64,000 nucleotides of DNA from Treponema sp. (GCA_009787835.1 WQSN01000003.1:51525-115524); one strand, 5' to 3'; positions 46,309 to 56,535 are shown, numbered from the stretch's first letter. The notes: generated by a model not told the origin, from the sequence alone. Program-made: numbers and translations.

Positions 46309-47730
46309 ATGGAAAAGAAAACTGAACATGTAGAACTGATAGTACAAAACAAGCCCGGAGTGCTTGGCAGGGTAGCCGGGCATATCAGGCATGAAGGGTG
46401 GAATATAAAGCGTTTAACAGTTGACGAAAATGCAAATGATACAGGTATGGAAAACGCGCCCGGGACTTCCTTCATGGAGATTGATGTTGAAGGGACTCAC
46501 ACAAAACTCGCCCAGGTAATGGATCGGATATTAAACCTGGACTGCGTTATCAGTATCGCCATGATTCAAAACGGAGAAAAGGTAATACGCAGGCGGGCGC
46601 GGGAGACGATTAGTGATGAAATACATGCGGAGAAAATTACAGGAATACCGCAAAAAGCAAAAAACGCTTTCAGAATACTAGCGATTAATCCAGGTTCCAC
46701 TTCCACCAAGTTCGCTCTTTTTGATGATGATATATGCGTACTCTCACAGACAATCCGCCATGATTCATCTGTCCTCCACAGTTTCGGCTCAATATTGAAT
46801 CAAAAGGAATTCAGAAAACTCTGCATAATGCAAAGCCTGAAGGAAAACGAAGTGGAATTATCATCGATAGACGCCATCGCGGGAAGGGGAGGGCTTTTAA
46901 AACCAATTGAAAGCGGCGTTTACTCAATCAACAAAAAAATGCTGGAGGATCTTAACAGCGCCGCGGCGTCAGTCCACGCATCTGCGTTAGGCGCAATTAT
47001 CGCCTCGGAAACAGCGGCCCCGCTGGGCGTCAATGCCTATGTGGTGGATCCGATTGTAGTGGATGAAATGGACCGTAATGCGAAATTAACCGGGATGCCG
47101 GGGATTGAACGCTCATCGGTATTTCACGCCCTGAACCAGAAAGCAATAGCAAGGCGTCTGGCATCACAGTTGGGAAAACCATACGAGAACGCGAGGCTTA
47201 TTGTTGCGCATCTCGGCGGAGGCATTACAGTGGGAGCGCATCATTACGGCAGGGTAATTGATGTTAATGACGCACTCGCCGGAGAAGGTCCATTTACTCC
47301 GGAGCGGACGGGAGCTGTTCCGTTAATTCCAGTTATAAACATGTGTTTTTCTGGCGAATATACGCAGTCTGAAATGATGGAAAAGATAACCAAAAACGGC
47401 GGAATGAAAGCATATCTTGGCACAAGCGAATTAATTGAAGCGCAGAAAATGATTAATGACGGGGATGAGTTCGCAGCATTGGTACTGGACTCAATGGCGT
47501 ATCAGGTATCAAAGGAAATAGGAGCCATGGCGGCGGTTCTTGAAGGGCTGGCGGACGCTATCATCCTTACAGGTGGTCTTGCCTATTCCAGCCGTTTTAC
47601 GGGAGCTATCAAAAAGCGCGTGAATAAATTCGCGCCGGTTTATGTGTTTCCGGGCGAAGATGAAATGCTCGCCCTGGCAAGCGGCGTGCTTCGTGTTCTT
47701 AAGGGAACGGAAAAAGCGGCGTCTTACTGA
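46309..47730 (+). CDS. buk: Butyrate kinase fused to an N-terminal ACT domain
   Basis: 473 residues in one open frame from ATG 46309. Residues about 5-90 form an ACT domain closest in look to the acetolactate synthase small subunit (VELIVQNKPGVLGRVAGHIRHEGWNIKRLTV, then IDVEGTHTKLAQVMDRILNL). A charged linker leads to a complete butyrate kinase of about 355 residues: ILAINPGSTSTKFALFDDD, AIAGRGGLLKPI, HASALGAIIA, IVAHLGGGITVGAH, GEGPFTPERTGAVP and ILTGGLAYSS. Butyrate kinases make ATP from (branched) acyl phosphates. The ACT part suggests allosteric control by Val, Leu or Ile. I know of no standard annotation of such a fusion. Confidence 0.92.
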   Translation: MEKKTEHVELIVQNKPGVLGRVAGHIRHEGWNIKRLTVDENANDTGMENAPGTSFMEIDVEGTHTKLAQVMDRILNLDCVISIAMIQNGEKVIRRRARETISDEIHAEKITGIPQKAKNAFRILAINPGSTSTKFALFDDDICVLSQTIRHDSSVLHSFGSILNQKEFRKLCIMQSLKENEVELSSIDAIAGRGGLLKPIESGVYSINKKMLEDLNSAAASVHASALGAIIASETAAPLGVNAYVVDPIVVDEMDRNAKLTGMPGIERSSVFHALNQKAIARRLASQLGKPYENARLIVAHLGGGITVGAHHYGRVIDVNDALAGEGPFTPERTGAVPLIPVINMCFSGEYTQSEMMEKITKNGGMKAYLGTSELIEAQKMINDGDEFAALVLDSMAYQVSKEIGAMAAVLEGLADAIILTGGLAYSSRFTGAIKKRVNKFAPVYVFPGEDEMLALASGVLRVLKGTEKAASY

Positions 47731-47735
47731 ATGAA

Positions 47736-50057
47736 TTAACGCTTCAGTCTGAGCGCGTTTGCCAGCACTGATACGGAACTAAGGCTCATCGCCGCAGCCG
47801 CGAACATCGGGTTTAAAAGCGGACCTCCGAAGATATACAGTACGCCAGCGGCTATGGGGATGCCCAGCGCATTATATCCAAAAGCCCAGAACAGGTTTTG
47901 TTTTATGACATGTAACGTCCGTCTGCTTAAATTTATTGCGGCGCATACATCCATCATGTCGCTTCGCATCAGCACAATGTCAGCGGATTCAATCGCCACA
48001 TCTGTTCCGCTCCCGATGGCGATGCCTACATCAGCCTGGGCAAGAGCCGGAGAGTCGTTTATGCCGTCTCCGACCATTGCCACTTTGCGTCCCTCATTTT
48101 GCAATTTTTTAACCTCGGCGGCCTTGTCCCGGGGCAGAACTTCTGACAGGACGCGATCAATTCCGGCCTGTTTCGCGATTGCGGCGGCGGTTTTGCTGTT
48201 GTCTCCCGTAATCAGCGCAGCGTCAATCCCCATGTCACGTAACTTTTCAACCGCCGCCCTGCTGTTCCTTTTTATCACGTCCGCTACCGCGATAATTCCT
48301 GCCGCCCTGCCGTTACACGCAACAAAAACAGGCGTTTTTCCTTCTTCCGCCAGCCTTTCAGCGCCTGACGCAAGTTCATCGACATTGACACCGCGTTCTT
48401 CCATTAAAATTCTGCTGCCTGAAAGAACAGTAACCGGATGCTTTCCGTCATCAATAACCGCTTCAATACCCCGTCCCGGTATAGCCTTGAATTCAGTTAC
48501 AGGAAACAGGGAAACCCGCCCGTTAGTTGACATGCGTTTTTCAGCTTCACGCGTTATTGTCGTACCCAAAGGATGCTCGCTCCCTTTTTCCGCGGACGCA
48601 GCCAGATGCAGTAAATAATCCTGAGCGTTTGACTCCCGCTTTTCATTGTCCATTATTATAATGTCCGTAACTTCCGGTTTGCCTTCAGTTATCGTTCCTG
48701 TTTTATCAAACACAATTGTTTGAATCTTTCCCGTAATTTCCAGAGCCTGTCCGCTTTTGATTAAAATTCCGTTTTCAGCTCCCCTGCCGGTTGCGGCCAT
48801 TATGGCGGCCGGTGTCGCAAGGCCAAGAGCGCATGGGCAGGCGATAACCAAAACTGATATAAAAATTGTCAATGAAAACTCAAGCGCGTTTGTTCCTTCC
48901 GCGGGATTGATAATTCCTGAGGAACAAGCGATAAACCACCCAATGCCGGCAAGCAGGGCAATTGCGCATACAACCGGAACAAAATAACCTGATACAATAT
49001 CCGCTGTCTGCGCAATCGGAGCTTTGGAACTCTGCGCGTTATCAACAAGTTTGATGATCTGGGAAAGAGCAGTCTGAGCGCCGGTTTTTTCTGCCTTAAT
49101 GCGCATAAGTCCGTAAGCGTTAATCGTAGCGCCGTAAACAATATCGCCTGTTTTTTTTTCGACAGGCATACTTTCTCCTGTAAGCGCCGATTCATCGACC
49201 GCGCTATGTCCTTCTGTAACAATACCGTCCGCTGGGATTTTAGTTCCCGGTTTTACAATGATAATATCGCCCGGTTTTACTTTCTCAATTGGAATTTCCT
49301 TTTCAACGCCGTTTTCGATAATGATTGCGGTTTTAGCGGATAACCCCATTAATTTTTTAATCGCGTCGCCCGTGCGTCCCCTGGAATGCGCTTCCAGAGT
49401 TTTACCTGTCAGAATAAGGGTAATGATTACCGCGGCGGTTTCAAAATAAAGCGATTCTGATGCCATATGATCGCCTGATATTATCCGCAGCAGGCTGTAC
49501 AGGCTGTATAAAACCGCTCCTGTGGTTCCAATGGCTATAAGGGAATCCATATTGGGGCTGCGGTGAAGCAGGTTTTTATAACCCGCGGCATAAAAGCGGC
49601 TGCCCGCGATTATGACAGGAACTGTCAGCGCAAGCTGAACCAGCGTGTAAACAAGGGGAAATTTCATCGGAGAGAGAAACCCAGGAAAGGGAAGGGTAAA
49701 TACGCGAATCATCGGAGCCATGGCGATATACAGCAATGGCAGGGTAAATGATGCCGCGACAATTAATTTTGTTTTTAAAATTTTAATTTCTTTTTTTTTT
49801 CGCAGATTATCTTCGTCAGCGCTGTTATCTGAAGTTTCAATTACTTCATAGCCTGAACTGACAATTGCTTCCTTAATTGCGGATAACTTAAGAATTTCCG
49901 GATTATAAACCACAGACGCGTTTTCCGCCGTAAGATTTACATAAGCGCTTACGATGCCTTCAAGAGCGCGTAACGCCTTTTCTATTCGCGCCGAACAGGC
50001 CGCGCATCCCATTCCGCCTATTTTTATTATTTGCGTCCTATTCACTGAATCTGTCAT
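47736..50057 (-). CDS. copA: Copper-transporting P1B-type ATPase
   Basis: Exports Cu(I) across the inner membrane. 773 residues. One N-terminal heavy-metal domain with CxxC ([16 protein letters not shown]), eight membrane helices, TGES in the actuator domain, CPC in helix 6 ([17 protein letters not shown]), phosphorylation motif DKTGTIT, HP in SEHPLGTT, and [26 protein letters not shown]. The usual copper-site Asn and Ser residues of the last helices ([11 protein letters not shown] and MSLSSVSVL) are present. Its start overlaps the hisS stop by 4 bp, an unusual pairing, and no copper-responsive operator is visible. Confidence 0.95.
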   Translation of the reverse strand: MTDSVNRTQIIKIGGMGCAACSARIEKALRALEGIVSAYVNLTAENASVVYNPEILKLSAIKEAIVSSGYEVIETSDNSADEDNLRKKKEIKILKTKLIVAASFTLPLLYIAMAPMIRVFTLPFPGFLSPMKFPLVYTLVQLALTVPVIIAGSRFYAAGYKNLLHRSPNMDSLIAIGTTGAVLYSLYSLLRIISGDHMASESLYFETAAVIITLILTGKTLEAHSRGRTGDAIKKLMGLSAKTAIIIENGVEKEIPIEKVKPGDIIIVKPGTKIPADGIVTEGHSAVDESALTGESMPVEKKTGDIVYGATINAYGLMRIKAEKTGAQTALSQIIKLVDNAQSSKAPIAQTADIVSGYFVPVVCAIALLAGIGWFIACSSGIINPAEGTNALEFSLTIFISVLVIACPCALGLATPAAIMAATGRGAENGILIKSGQALEITGKIQTIVFDKTGTITEGKPEVTDIIIMDNEKRESNAQDYLLHLAASAEKGSEHPLGTTITREAEKRMSTNGRVSLFPVTEFKAIPGRGIEAVIDDGKHPVTVLSGSRILMEERGVNVDELASGAERLAEEGKTPVFVACNGRAAGIIAVADVIKRNSRAAVEKLRDMGIDAALITGDNSKTAAAIAKQAGIDRVLSEVLPRDKAAEVKKLQNEGRKVAMVGDGINDSPALAQADVGIAIGSGTDVAIESADIVLMRSDMMDVCAAINLSRRTLHVIKQNLFWAFGYNALGIPIAAGVLYIFGGPLLNPMFAAAAMSLSSVSVLANALRLKR

Positions 50058-51367
50058 TTATTATCCAGAAGTATGCCAATCGCGTCTTCTACAGAAAGCT
50101 CAATATTCTGCCTAGCCGGAAGATCCCTTAAAGTGATCATGCCGCCTGACAGATTCCCGCCCGGTATTAGCACATAACGCATTCCCTTTTTTTCGGCGTG
50201 TATGAATTGTTTTACAAGCTGTTTCTCTCCGCAGAAATCCGTAAAAACTTCGCACGGGATGCCTTCCTGCCTTAACCTTTGCGCCAGCGCCTGATATGAA
50301 CCTGAATGTTCAGGGTTTATGCAGGCGATGGCAGCAGCGCAGCCGGCCGCAGCGGGCGGTTTTCCAAGACTCTCAAGAGCGGCAATCAATCTGTCAAGAC
50401 CAATCGAAGAGCCTACCCCGCTGATTGAATCATTGCTCTTTGAGTATAAACCCGCAAGATTGTCATAGCGGCCGCCTGAACAAATTGAGCCGATACCGGG
50501 AAGTTCATTCAGGAAGGTTTCAAAAACAACGCCGGTATAATAATCAAGACCGCGGGTAATTGAGGGAGCGAGAATAAAAGGATCGCTGTTATTATTTGCG
50601 GCTTCAATCATAAACTGCCTGATTAAAAGGAGCCGTTCAGTTTCTTCTGACGGACCGCCTGACAGTTCAGTTATTCTGGCTAAAGTCTCTGTAAAGTTTC
50701 CCCCTGCGCTAATATACTCAAATATTTTCCGCGCGTTTCCTTCGCCTGTAAGTTCTGTCAGGCTTTTAAGAGTTTCATCTTCACCTGTTTTGCCAAGTTT
50801 ATCTACGGCTCGAAGCACATCGGCCGATTTGTCACTTTGTCCGATATGCGAGAGAAAACGGTTAAAAAGTCCCCTGTGGTTCACATGAATAGTTATATCA
50901 AGCCCTAAATTCTGCAGGGCGGAGCGGATTAATAGGAGAATCTCAAAATCACAGGCAGGGCTGTCGCTGCCGATAATGTCAAAATCGCACTGTGTAAATT
51001 CCCTGTACCGTCCGCGCTGGGTATTTTCACCCCTCCATACCTTGCCGATATGGTAGCGTTTAAAGGGAAATGTCAGTTCTTCCCGATGCAGGGCGACAAA
51101 ACGGGCAAATGGGACAGTAAGATCAAAACGGAGGGCAACATCACGCTCTCCATTATCCTTAAAACGGTATATTTGCTTTTCTGTCTCGCCTCCTCCCTTG
51201 CCAAGGAGTATATCCGCGTATTCAAGCGCCGGAGTATCAATCGGAACAAACCCAAAAGATCGAAATGTACCTTCAATTTTTTCAGTTAAGCCCCGGCGCG
51301 CCATCTCAGCCTGCGGAAGAATATCCCTAAAACCTTTAAGGACTTTAGGTTCTATGTAATTAGCCAT
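50054..51367 (-). CDS. hisS: Histidyl-tRNA synthetase
   Basis: Charges tRNA-His. 437 residues, class II. Motif 1 region [20 protein letters not shown]; motif 2 [24 protein letters not shown]; histidine-specific blocks [21 protein letters not shown] and [18 protein letters not shown]; motif 3 [17 protein letters not shown]-terminal anticodon-binding domain follows. It is the first gene of a minus-strand pair with copA and divergent from secG, with 151 bp between. Confidence 0.96.
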   Translation of the reverse strand: MANYIEPKVLKGFRDILPQAEMARRGLTEKIEGTFRSFGFVPIDTPALEYADILLGKGGGETEKQIYRFKDNGERDVALRFDLTVPFARFVALHREELTFPFKRYHIGKVWRGENTQRGRYREFTQCDFDIIGSDSPACDFEILLLIRSALQNLGLDITIHVNHRGLFNRFLSHIGQSDKSADVLRAVDKLGKTGEDETLKSLTELTGEGNARKIFEYISAGGNFTETLARITELSGGPSEETERLLLIRQFMIEAANNNSDPFILAPSITRGLDYYTGVVFETFLNELPGIGSICSGGRYDNLAGLYSKSNDSISGVGSSIGLDRLIAALESLGKPPAAAGCAAAIACINPEHSGSYQALAQRLRQEGIPCEVFTDFCGEKQLVKQFIHAEKKGMRYVLIPGGNLSGGMITLRDLPARQNIELSVEDAIGILLDNK

Positions 51368-51518
51368 AGTTTCACTATATTTTAAAGCCAGGATACAGAC
51401 AACCCGGTACCGGAAGCATCGCTGTAAGCGGTTGTAAGCGTGTAAGACCTTGCATAAGATTTATCATTTCAGTACAATTACCCTATATATTTTAGATGTC
51501 TTTGTTGGAGAATAATTT

Positions 51519-51944
51519 ATGGGGATTTTGAGTGTTATTTTATTGGTTCTTTTCGTTATTATAGCCATATTGCTTGTATTGTTGGTGTTAATTCAGAACG
51601 AGGAAGGGAATAGCCTGGGAGGAATTTTTGCCGGCGGTTCGGATTCTGCTTTTGGTTCACGTTCAGGTAATGTCCTGACCCGCGCTACCACTGTGCTGGG
51701 TTCCCTGTTCCTGATTATCAGTTTTGGATTGGCTATTCTTAGCCGCACACCGGCAGGCGGAGGGGTCGAAGAAGAAGGCAGAAGGCTCTCAGTTGATGCT
51801 GTAGGTTCCAGCTGGGTTGAAACAGAATTAAATCCGCCGCCTCCGTCATCGCCTCAAATTCAGGAGGAGTTTCCTGACGGTTTTGGTTATATAGATATCT
51901 TTAATCAGGGCGCTTTAAACGATGACACTGAAGAGACTCAATAG
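51519..51944 (+). CDS. secG: Preprotein translocase subunit SecG
   Basis: Small subunit of the SecYEG channel. 141 residues from ATG 51519 with TTGGAG upstream. Two membrane helices flank the conserved cytosolic loop LVLIQNEEGNSLGGIFAGGSDSAFGSRSGNVLTRATTVLG. The C-terminal tail of about 60 residues is proline- and acid-rich and longer than in most bacteria, as often seen in spirochaetes. It heads the secG-ptsN-V-ATPase unit. Confidence 0.93.
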   Translation: MGILSVILLVLFVIIAILLVLLVLIQNEEGNSLGGIFAGGSDSAFGSRSGNVLTRATTVLGSLFLIISFGLAILSRTPAGGGVEEEGRRLSVDAVGSSWVETELNPPPPSSPQIQEEFPDGFGYIDIFNQGALNDDTEETQ

Positions 51945-51969
51945 TTGGGTTAAAACATGAGGTTTTTTT

Positions 51970-52443
51970 ATGATCCTGCAAGATGTATTATTGCCTGAAT
52001 TTATCAAGGTTGATATGGAGGCGGAGGATAAAGACGAAGCCTTTGAGGAACTTGTAGCCTACTATTGTCAGGCTGATAAATCCGACGCTCATGATGATAT
52101 CCTAGAAGCTATATTTTCCAGGGAAGCAAAGATGTCTACAGGAGTCAGAAAAGGCATCGCCGTTCCCCACGGAAAAACAGGCGCTGTAGACACCCTGCGC
52201 GGCGTGCTTGGAATTTCCCAAAAAGGCGTGCAGTACGATTCCCTTGACGGCGAGCCTGTATATCTTTTGTTTTTGATAATTTCTCCGCTGGAAGATTCAG
52301 AGAAGTATCTGCGTCTTTTGAAACATCTGGCCGAGCTTATGGAAATACCGCAGTTTCAGATTGAATTACAGACGCAAAAGGATCCGCAGAACGCGTTCAA
52401 AGTTATACGCAAATTCGAAGAAATGCTTGCAATGAATAATTAA
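51970..52443 (+). CDS. ptsN: PTS EIIA (fructose/PtsN-type) regulatory domain protein
   Basis: 157 residues. Single-domain EIIA with the phosphorylatable His in GIAVPHGKTGAV, near residue 67. Other family parts are ILEAIFSREAKMSTGVRKG and VYLLFLIISPLEDSEKYLRLLKHLAEL. Spirochaetes usually lack full sugar PTS but keep PtsN-like EIIA with HPr and HPr kinase as regulators. No sugar permease genes lie nearby, so a regulatory role is likely. It sits between secG and the ATPase genes, with short gaps on both sides. Confidence 0.9.
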   Translation: MILQDVLLPEFIKVDMEAEDKDEAFEELVAYYCQADKSDAHDDILEAIFSREAKMSTGVRKGIAVPHGKTGAVDTLRGVLGISQKGVQYDSLDGEPVYLLFLIISPLEDSEKYLRLLKHLAELMEIPQFQIELQTQKDPQNAFKVIRKFEEMLAMNN

Positions 52444-52448
52444 CTATC

Positions 52449-52757
52449 ATGGATAATGCAAACACTCTTGATCATTTGCTGAAGATAGAAGCCGAAGCCG
52501 CTGCTCTGGTGGAAGACGCCCAGGCGGAAGCGGAAAGGCGCATTCATGAATTTGAAGAAAAAAACCGCGCCCTGTTTGATGAACTTTTCAGGATGGAAGT
52601 GGAAATGCGTGAAGCGTTTCTGAAAAAAGAAATTGAAAAAGCAAAAATAAAATATCAGCAATTACTGGACGATTATAAAAATGAAATTTCCCGCGTAAGC
52701 GCGGATGAAAAACATTTTGCGTCTCTGTTTAATGAATTTCTTGCCGTGGAAGGGTGA
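52449..52757 (+). CDS. V-type ATPase peripheral-stalk coiled-coil subunit (H/G-like)
   Basis: 102 residues, almost entirely a charged coiled coil (LLKIEAEAAALVEDAQAEAERRIHEFEEKNRALFDELF). Length and composition fit the stator subunit that pairs with subunit E in A/V-type ATPases (AhaH/NtpF). ATG at 52449 has a weak ribosome site. It lies 5 bp after ptsN and 1 bp before the subunit C gene, which supports the identification. Confidence 0.75.
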   Translation: MDNANTLDHLLKIEAEAAALVEDAQAEAERRIHEFEEKNRALFDELFRMEVEMREAFLKKEIEKAKIKYQQLLDDYKNEISRVSADEKHFASLFNEFLAVEG

Positions 52758-52758
52758 T

Positions 52759-53796
52759 GTGGAATGGATAAATGACGGCGGTTATGCGTACGCCAAAGCA
52801 AGCTGGTTTATCGGCAAATCCTTCCTTGGAAAAAAAATTTCTTCTCTCGCGGGTCTTCATACATTGGGCGAACTTGACAGGCTGATTTTTCCGGATCATT
52901 ACCGCGACCTGCCTGGCAAGGAACTGCTGACTGATCTTGAACACCGCATTACAAACCGCAATGTGCGCCAAATTTTAAAAGTTGTCAATTCATACCCTCA
53001 GCCGCCGAAACTTCTTGTCCGTATGCTAAAAAGTTATGAATACAGCGATCTTAAGGAATGTATCCGCCATATCGCGGGCGGTAAAAATGATATTCCTCAT
53101 GTCTGCGACATAGGACGTTTTAAATCCATTCGTTTTAACGAGTATCCCGATATTGAAGCAATGCTGAAAAAAACTGAATTTGAACATTTGCTTTCTCGTG
53201 AACTCAGATCCATACATGCCGGTACTGATCTAACTGCAATAGAAGCGAAACTTGATTACCGTTTTTATCAGGGTCTGGTGGAAAGCCTGTCTCAGCTTTC
53301 AGAAGATGACCGCGATGTGGCGCAGCGCCTTCTTGCCGATGAAATTTCCCTGCGTAATTGCGTCTGGGCGCTGCGGTTACGCGTATATTATCAGAAAAGT
53401 GAACTGGAAACGGCAAAATATCTTATGAATTTCATTATACCTGTAAATTTAAGCCAAAAAAGAGCGCATCTTGCAGCTGAGGCAAAAGCGTCTCTGGAAC
53501 TGCCTCTTGATGTGCGGCAAAACTGGTTGGGCTGGAGATGGGAAAGATTTTTAAATCCGGAAGAAGCGGCTGTGCACTGGACAGCCGACCCGCGCCATTT
53601 TCAAAATGCCGCTTCCCAATACATTTATCATCTCGCGTTTCACGGTTTTCACAGCGCGCCCATGTCTGTAAGCGCGATATTCTGCTTTATCAAACTTATA
53701 CAATTTGAAGAAGATCTCCTGACAAGTATAGCCGAAGGATTGTCGCTTGGCCTTGAAAGTTCACTAGTATTCAAAATGCTGGAGGTTTCGCCGTGA
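52759..53796 (+). CDS. ntpC: V-type ATPase subunit C (AC39 family)
   Basis: 345 residues from a GTG at 52759 behind GGAAGG at 52748-52753. An earlier ATG in the same frame at 52705 lies within the stator gene. It has the vATP-synt_AC39 start (GGYAYAKASWFIGKSFLG) and several helical repeats (VRQILKVVNSYPQPPKLLVRMLKSYEYSDLKE, LRNCVWALRLRVYYQKS). It connects the catalytic head to the rotor ring. Overlaps the subunit I gene by 4 bp. Confidence 0.87.
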   Translation: MEWINDGGYAYAKASWFIGKSFLGKKISSLAGLHTLGELDRLIFPDHYRDLPGKELLTDLEHRITNRNVRQILKVVNSYPQPPKLLVRMLKSYEYSDLKECIRHIAGGKNDIPHVCDIGRFKSIRFNEYPDIEAMLKKTEFEHLLSRELRSIHAGTDLTAIEAKLDYRFYQGLVESLSQLSEDDRDVAQRLLADEISLRNCVWALRLRVYYQKSELETAKYLMNFIIPVNLSQKRAHLAAEAKASLELPLDVRQNWLGWRWERFLNPEEAAVHWTADPRHFQNAASQYIYHLAFHGFHSAPMSVSAIFCFIKLIQFEEDLLTSIAEGLSLGLESSLVFKMLEVSP

Positions 53797-55793
53797 TACT
53801 TCCGCGCAGGATGAAGTTTGTCGAATTTACCGTGCTTAAAAATGATATTGACGATGTACTGGAATACCTTGGTAAAAAAGCCGCGATTCAGTTTCCCGAA
53901 GCGGAGGACAAGGTTAATAATACGAATGTCGCTCATATTAAAGACATTATCGAAAGGCTGCGCAACGCCGCGGAATTTCTTTCCGTAAAAATTCCTTCTG
54001 AATTTGATGAAAACGTTTCTGTTCCGGGAAAGGATGATGAAGAGATGGTGCAAAAACTCTGTTCGTCCATTGAGAGCTTAAAAGAAAACGAAATAAAAAC
54101 AATTCATGAAAAAAAACACGTGCATGAAACCATCCGCGAAGCAAAGGCTTTTTCAAAAATGAATGTGGCGTTTTCTGATTTTGAACATCTTTCATACCTT
54201 ACCCTGCGCCTTGGACGCCTTGATCCGAAGAGCATTCCTGCGTTACGCGAAACTCTGGGAGAGCGGGCCGTAATCATTCCCCTTGAAGCATCGGGGAACC
54301 GGGTTCTTGCGGCAAGCTCGAAAAAGGGAAGGTTTGCGCTTGATTCGCAGCTAAAAAAAGCTTCTTTTGAGCCTATCAAGGTTCCTGAAGACTACCGCGG
54401 GGTTCCCGCAGAAATGATGAAAAGCTTAAATGAACAGTATGCCGGTATAGAAAAAAAACTGGATAAAATCAGGAAAGAAAAAGAGCAGTTTCGCAAACTG
54501 GGCTCTGTAAAAATAACAAGGCTTATTTCATCCTGGCATACGGCTCTGATCATAGAAGGGATCAAGGCCAGATTTACCACTACAGAAAGCATGTATCATT
54601 TTTCAGGATGGACGCCCGCTGACACGGCGAATGAAATCGCGAAAGACCTCTCGGAATTAACTTACGGAAGGATAGCGATTCGTTCCTACTCGCCGGATGA
54701 AGTGCCCTCGATTAAGAGCGGAAAGGAAAAAGTTCCGGTTGCGCTGAAACATAATGCGTTTGTTAAAGGTTTTGAGAGCGTGGTTTTTTCCTACGGCGCT
54801 CCTCTTTACGGAACCATAGATCCCACGCCCCTTGTCGCGTTCTTTTTTACGCTTATGTTCGGGATCATGTTCGGTGATGCAGGGCAGGGAGCCGTTCTTC
54901 TTTTTACAGGACTATTGATAAAAAAAGGCAATAAAAAATTAAAAGCTTTTTCCAAGTACTCAACCCCTTTGGTATCTGTGGGAATTTCATCAATGATCAT
55001 GGGTCTGCTTGCCGGATCTGTTTTTACCAATGAACATCTTCTGGTCGCTGTGACAAGAGCCATTACCGCCGCGGTTACAGGGCATCCAATGGACAGAATT
55101 CTGCATATTCTGCCGATGGCGGGCGAAGGCGGCAGCATAACAAAATTGTTTTACTTTTTTGGTTTTACGGTAGGCATTGGAGTAGTGATCAACTCGCTTG
55201 GACTTATAATAAATATTTTTAACCGCTGTACTTTAAAAAAATATGAAGCGGCGTTTTTTTCCAAAACAGGATTGGCGGGGCTTTTCATGTTCTGGTACGC
55301 GATCTCCATCGCGCTACGGCTTTTGTTTGGCGCAGGAAGTTTTCAATGGTTCGATTTTATCGGACTTTTACTTCCTGTTTTCTGCATCTTCTTCGGCCCT
55401 GTTATCTGGCGTATAATCGCGAAAAAGAAACCGGTGCTTGAAAACGGCATGATGGTTTTTATCATGGAGGGGTTTGTTGAAGTTCTGGAAACAGTATCAA
55501 CATATATTTCCAACACAGTCAGTTTTCTGCGCGTAGGCGCGTTCGCGCTCGCTCATGCAGTATTTTCTTTTATTATTTTTTATTTTACCGATGAACTTGC
55601 AGGTTCAGGCATCGCGGGCGCATTTTCCGCCGCGCTGATTATGATCGCGGGAAATATCATTATTATCGCTTTGGAGGGGTTAATCGTAGCTATTCAGGTG
55701 ATACGCTTGCAATACTATGAATTTTTTAATAAATTTTTTGTTGAGACAGGCGTAGAATTCGCGCCTTTTCAGTTTAAGACGCAAAAAATGTGA
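53793..55793 (+). CDS. ntpI: V-type ATPase subunit I
   Basis: Membrane subunit that forms the ion half-channels and holds the stators (subunit a homologue). 666 residues from a GTG at 53793. The N-terminal half is cytosolic and coiled coil (KKLDKIRKEKEQFRKLG). The C-terminal half has seven or eight helices with the family blocks YGAPLYGTIDPTPLVAFFFTLMFGIMFGDAGQG and SNTVSFLRVGAFALAHAVFSF, the latter with the essential Arg. Overlaps the subunit K gene region. Confidence 0.94.
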   Translation: MILPRRMKFVEFTVLKNDIDDVLEYLGKKAAIQFPEAEDKVNNTNVAHIKDIIERLRNAAEFLSVKIPSEFDENVSVPGKDDEEMVQKLCSSIESLKENEIKTIHEKKHVHETIREAKAFSKMNVAFSDFEHLSYLTLRLGRLDPKSIPALRETLGERAVIIPLEASGNRVLAASSKKGRFALDSQLKKASFEPIKVPEDYRGVPAEMMKSLNEQYAGIEKKLDKIRKEKEQFRKLGSVKITRLISSWHTALIIEGIKARFTTTESMYHFSGWTPADTANEIAKDLSELTYGRIAIRSYSPDEVPSIKSGKEKVPVALKHNAFVKGFESVVFSYGAPLYGTIDPTPLVAFFFTLMFGIMFGDAGQGAVLLFTGLLIKKGNKKLKAFSKYSTPLVSVGISSMIMGLLAGSVFTNEHLLVAVTRAITAAVTGHPMDRILHILPMAGEGGSITKLFYFFGFTVGIGVVINSLGLIINIFNRCTLKKYEAAFFSKTGLAGLFMFWYAISIALRLLFGAGSFQWFDFIGLLLPVFCIFFGPVIWRIIAKKKPVLENGMMVFIMEGFVEVLETVSTYISNTVSFLRVGAFALAHAVFSFIIFYFTDELAGSGIAGAFSAALIMIAGNIIIIALEGLIVAIQVIRLQYYEFFNKFFVETGVEFAPFQFKTQKM

Positions 55794-55804
55794 CGGAGGT
55801 TTAT

Positions 55805-56116
55805 ATGAAAAAAACGTTTTTATTGATCTGTATCATGATTCTCATCTGCGCTTCTGGCGCTTCCGCTCAGGAAGCTGCGGCCGACGGCAATCAGGGCACT
55901 TCATTGGGAGACTCGCTAAGATATATCGCGGCGGCTTTGGCTGTAGGAATTTCCTGCATAGCCGGCGGTATAGCTGTAGGACGGATTGGAGCCGCGGCGA
56001 TGGGAGCGATGAGCGAGAATCCAGATCTTTTCGGAAAGGCTCTGCCTTATGCCGGTCTTGCCGAAGGCATCTGTCTTTGGGGTTTTCTTGTAGCGCTGTT
56101 GATTCTGTTTCTCTGA
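55805..56116 (+). CDS. ntpK: V-type ATPase proteolipid subunit K
   Basis: Rotor-ring subunit. 103 residues from ATG 55805 with GGAGG 6 nt upstream. An in-frame codon at 55790 overlaps ntpI and is less likely. There is an N-terminal signal-like helix, then one hairpin of two helices: YIAAALAVGISCIAGGIAVGRIGAAAMGA and LPYAGLAEGICLWGFLVALLILFL. The ion-binding Glu lies in LAEG. Whether it carries H+ or Na+ cannot be settled: the usual Na+-ligand Gln and Thr are not evident around the Glu. Confidence 0.92.
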   Translation: MKKTFLLICIMILICASGASAQEAAADGNQGTSLGDSLRYIAAALAVGISCIAGGIAVGRIGAAAMGAMSENPDLFGKALPYAGLAEGICLWGFLVALLILFL

Positions 56117-56134
56117 CAGAAAACAGGATGCAGC

Positions 56135-56482
56135 GTGGATTTTTATTTTCTTGGCGATGAGGAACTTGTTACAGCCTTCCGTTTTATTGGTATCGAAGGA
56201 ATGGCGGTAAAAGACCCTGGCGAAGCTGCTGCCGCTTTCAGAAGAATCACCGAAGGCGAAAGCACAGACATAATTTTACCCGATTCCGCTCACCGCGCGG
56301 ATAATTGTCAGATGCTAATCATGACGGAAGAAACCGCCGACTGGCTTGGAAATATTTTAATCGACTGGCAAATCAGCGGCCGCTACCCTTTGATTGTGGA
56401 AATCCCCGGCATTAACGGAAGGCTACAGGGAAGAAAGACGCTTGTAGAAGCAATCCGCGAAGCTATTGGGATACACATTTGA
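56135..56482 (+). CDS. ntpG: V-type ATPase subunit F
   Basis: 115 residues from a GTG at 56135. Follows the F-subunit pattern: FLGDEELVTAFRFIGIEGMAV at the start (G-D-xx-T-V-x-G-F-x-L-x-G), LIMTEETADWL in the middle and PLIVEIPG late. F is a small rotor-stalk protein that binds subunit D. The genes for A, B and D do not follow, since a Uma2 gene with its own promoter comes next. Confidence 0.85.
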   Translation: MDFYFLGDEELVTAFRFIGIEGMAVKDPGEAAAAFRRITEGESTDIILPDSAHRADNCQMLIMTEETADWLGNILIDWQISGRYPLIVEIPGINGRLQGRKTLVEAIREAIGIHI

Positions 56483-56506
56483 TATGCTGAGTTTCTTTAA
56501 ACATTT

Positions 56507-56535
56507 TTGACAATTACACAGCAGTGCTGTATACT
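56507..56535 (+). promoter_or_regulatory. Near-consensus sigma-70 promoter of the Uma2 gene
   Basis: TTGACA at 56507-56512, 17-nt spacer, TATACT at 56530-56535. The AGGAG ribosome site begins 6 nt after the -10 box, at 56542, so transcription should start at or next to the ribosome site. Confidence 0.8.

Noticed and set aside
47854..48618. 254-codon open frame on the plus strand
   Set aside because: It lies antisense within copA, follows its codon pattern and has no ribosome site or recognisable domain.
51410..51455. Short GTAAGCG repeats before secG
   Set aside because: Only two or three imperfect copies, with no dyad and no clear relation to a promoter.
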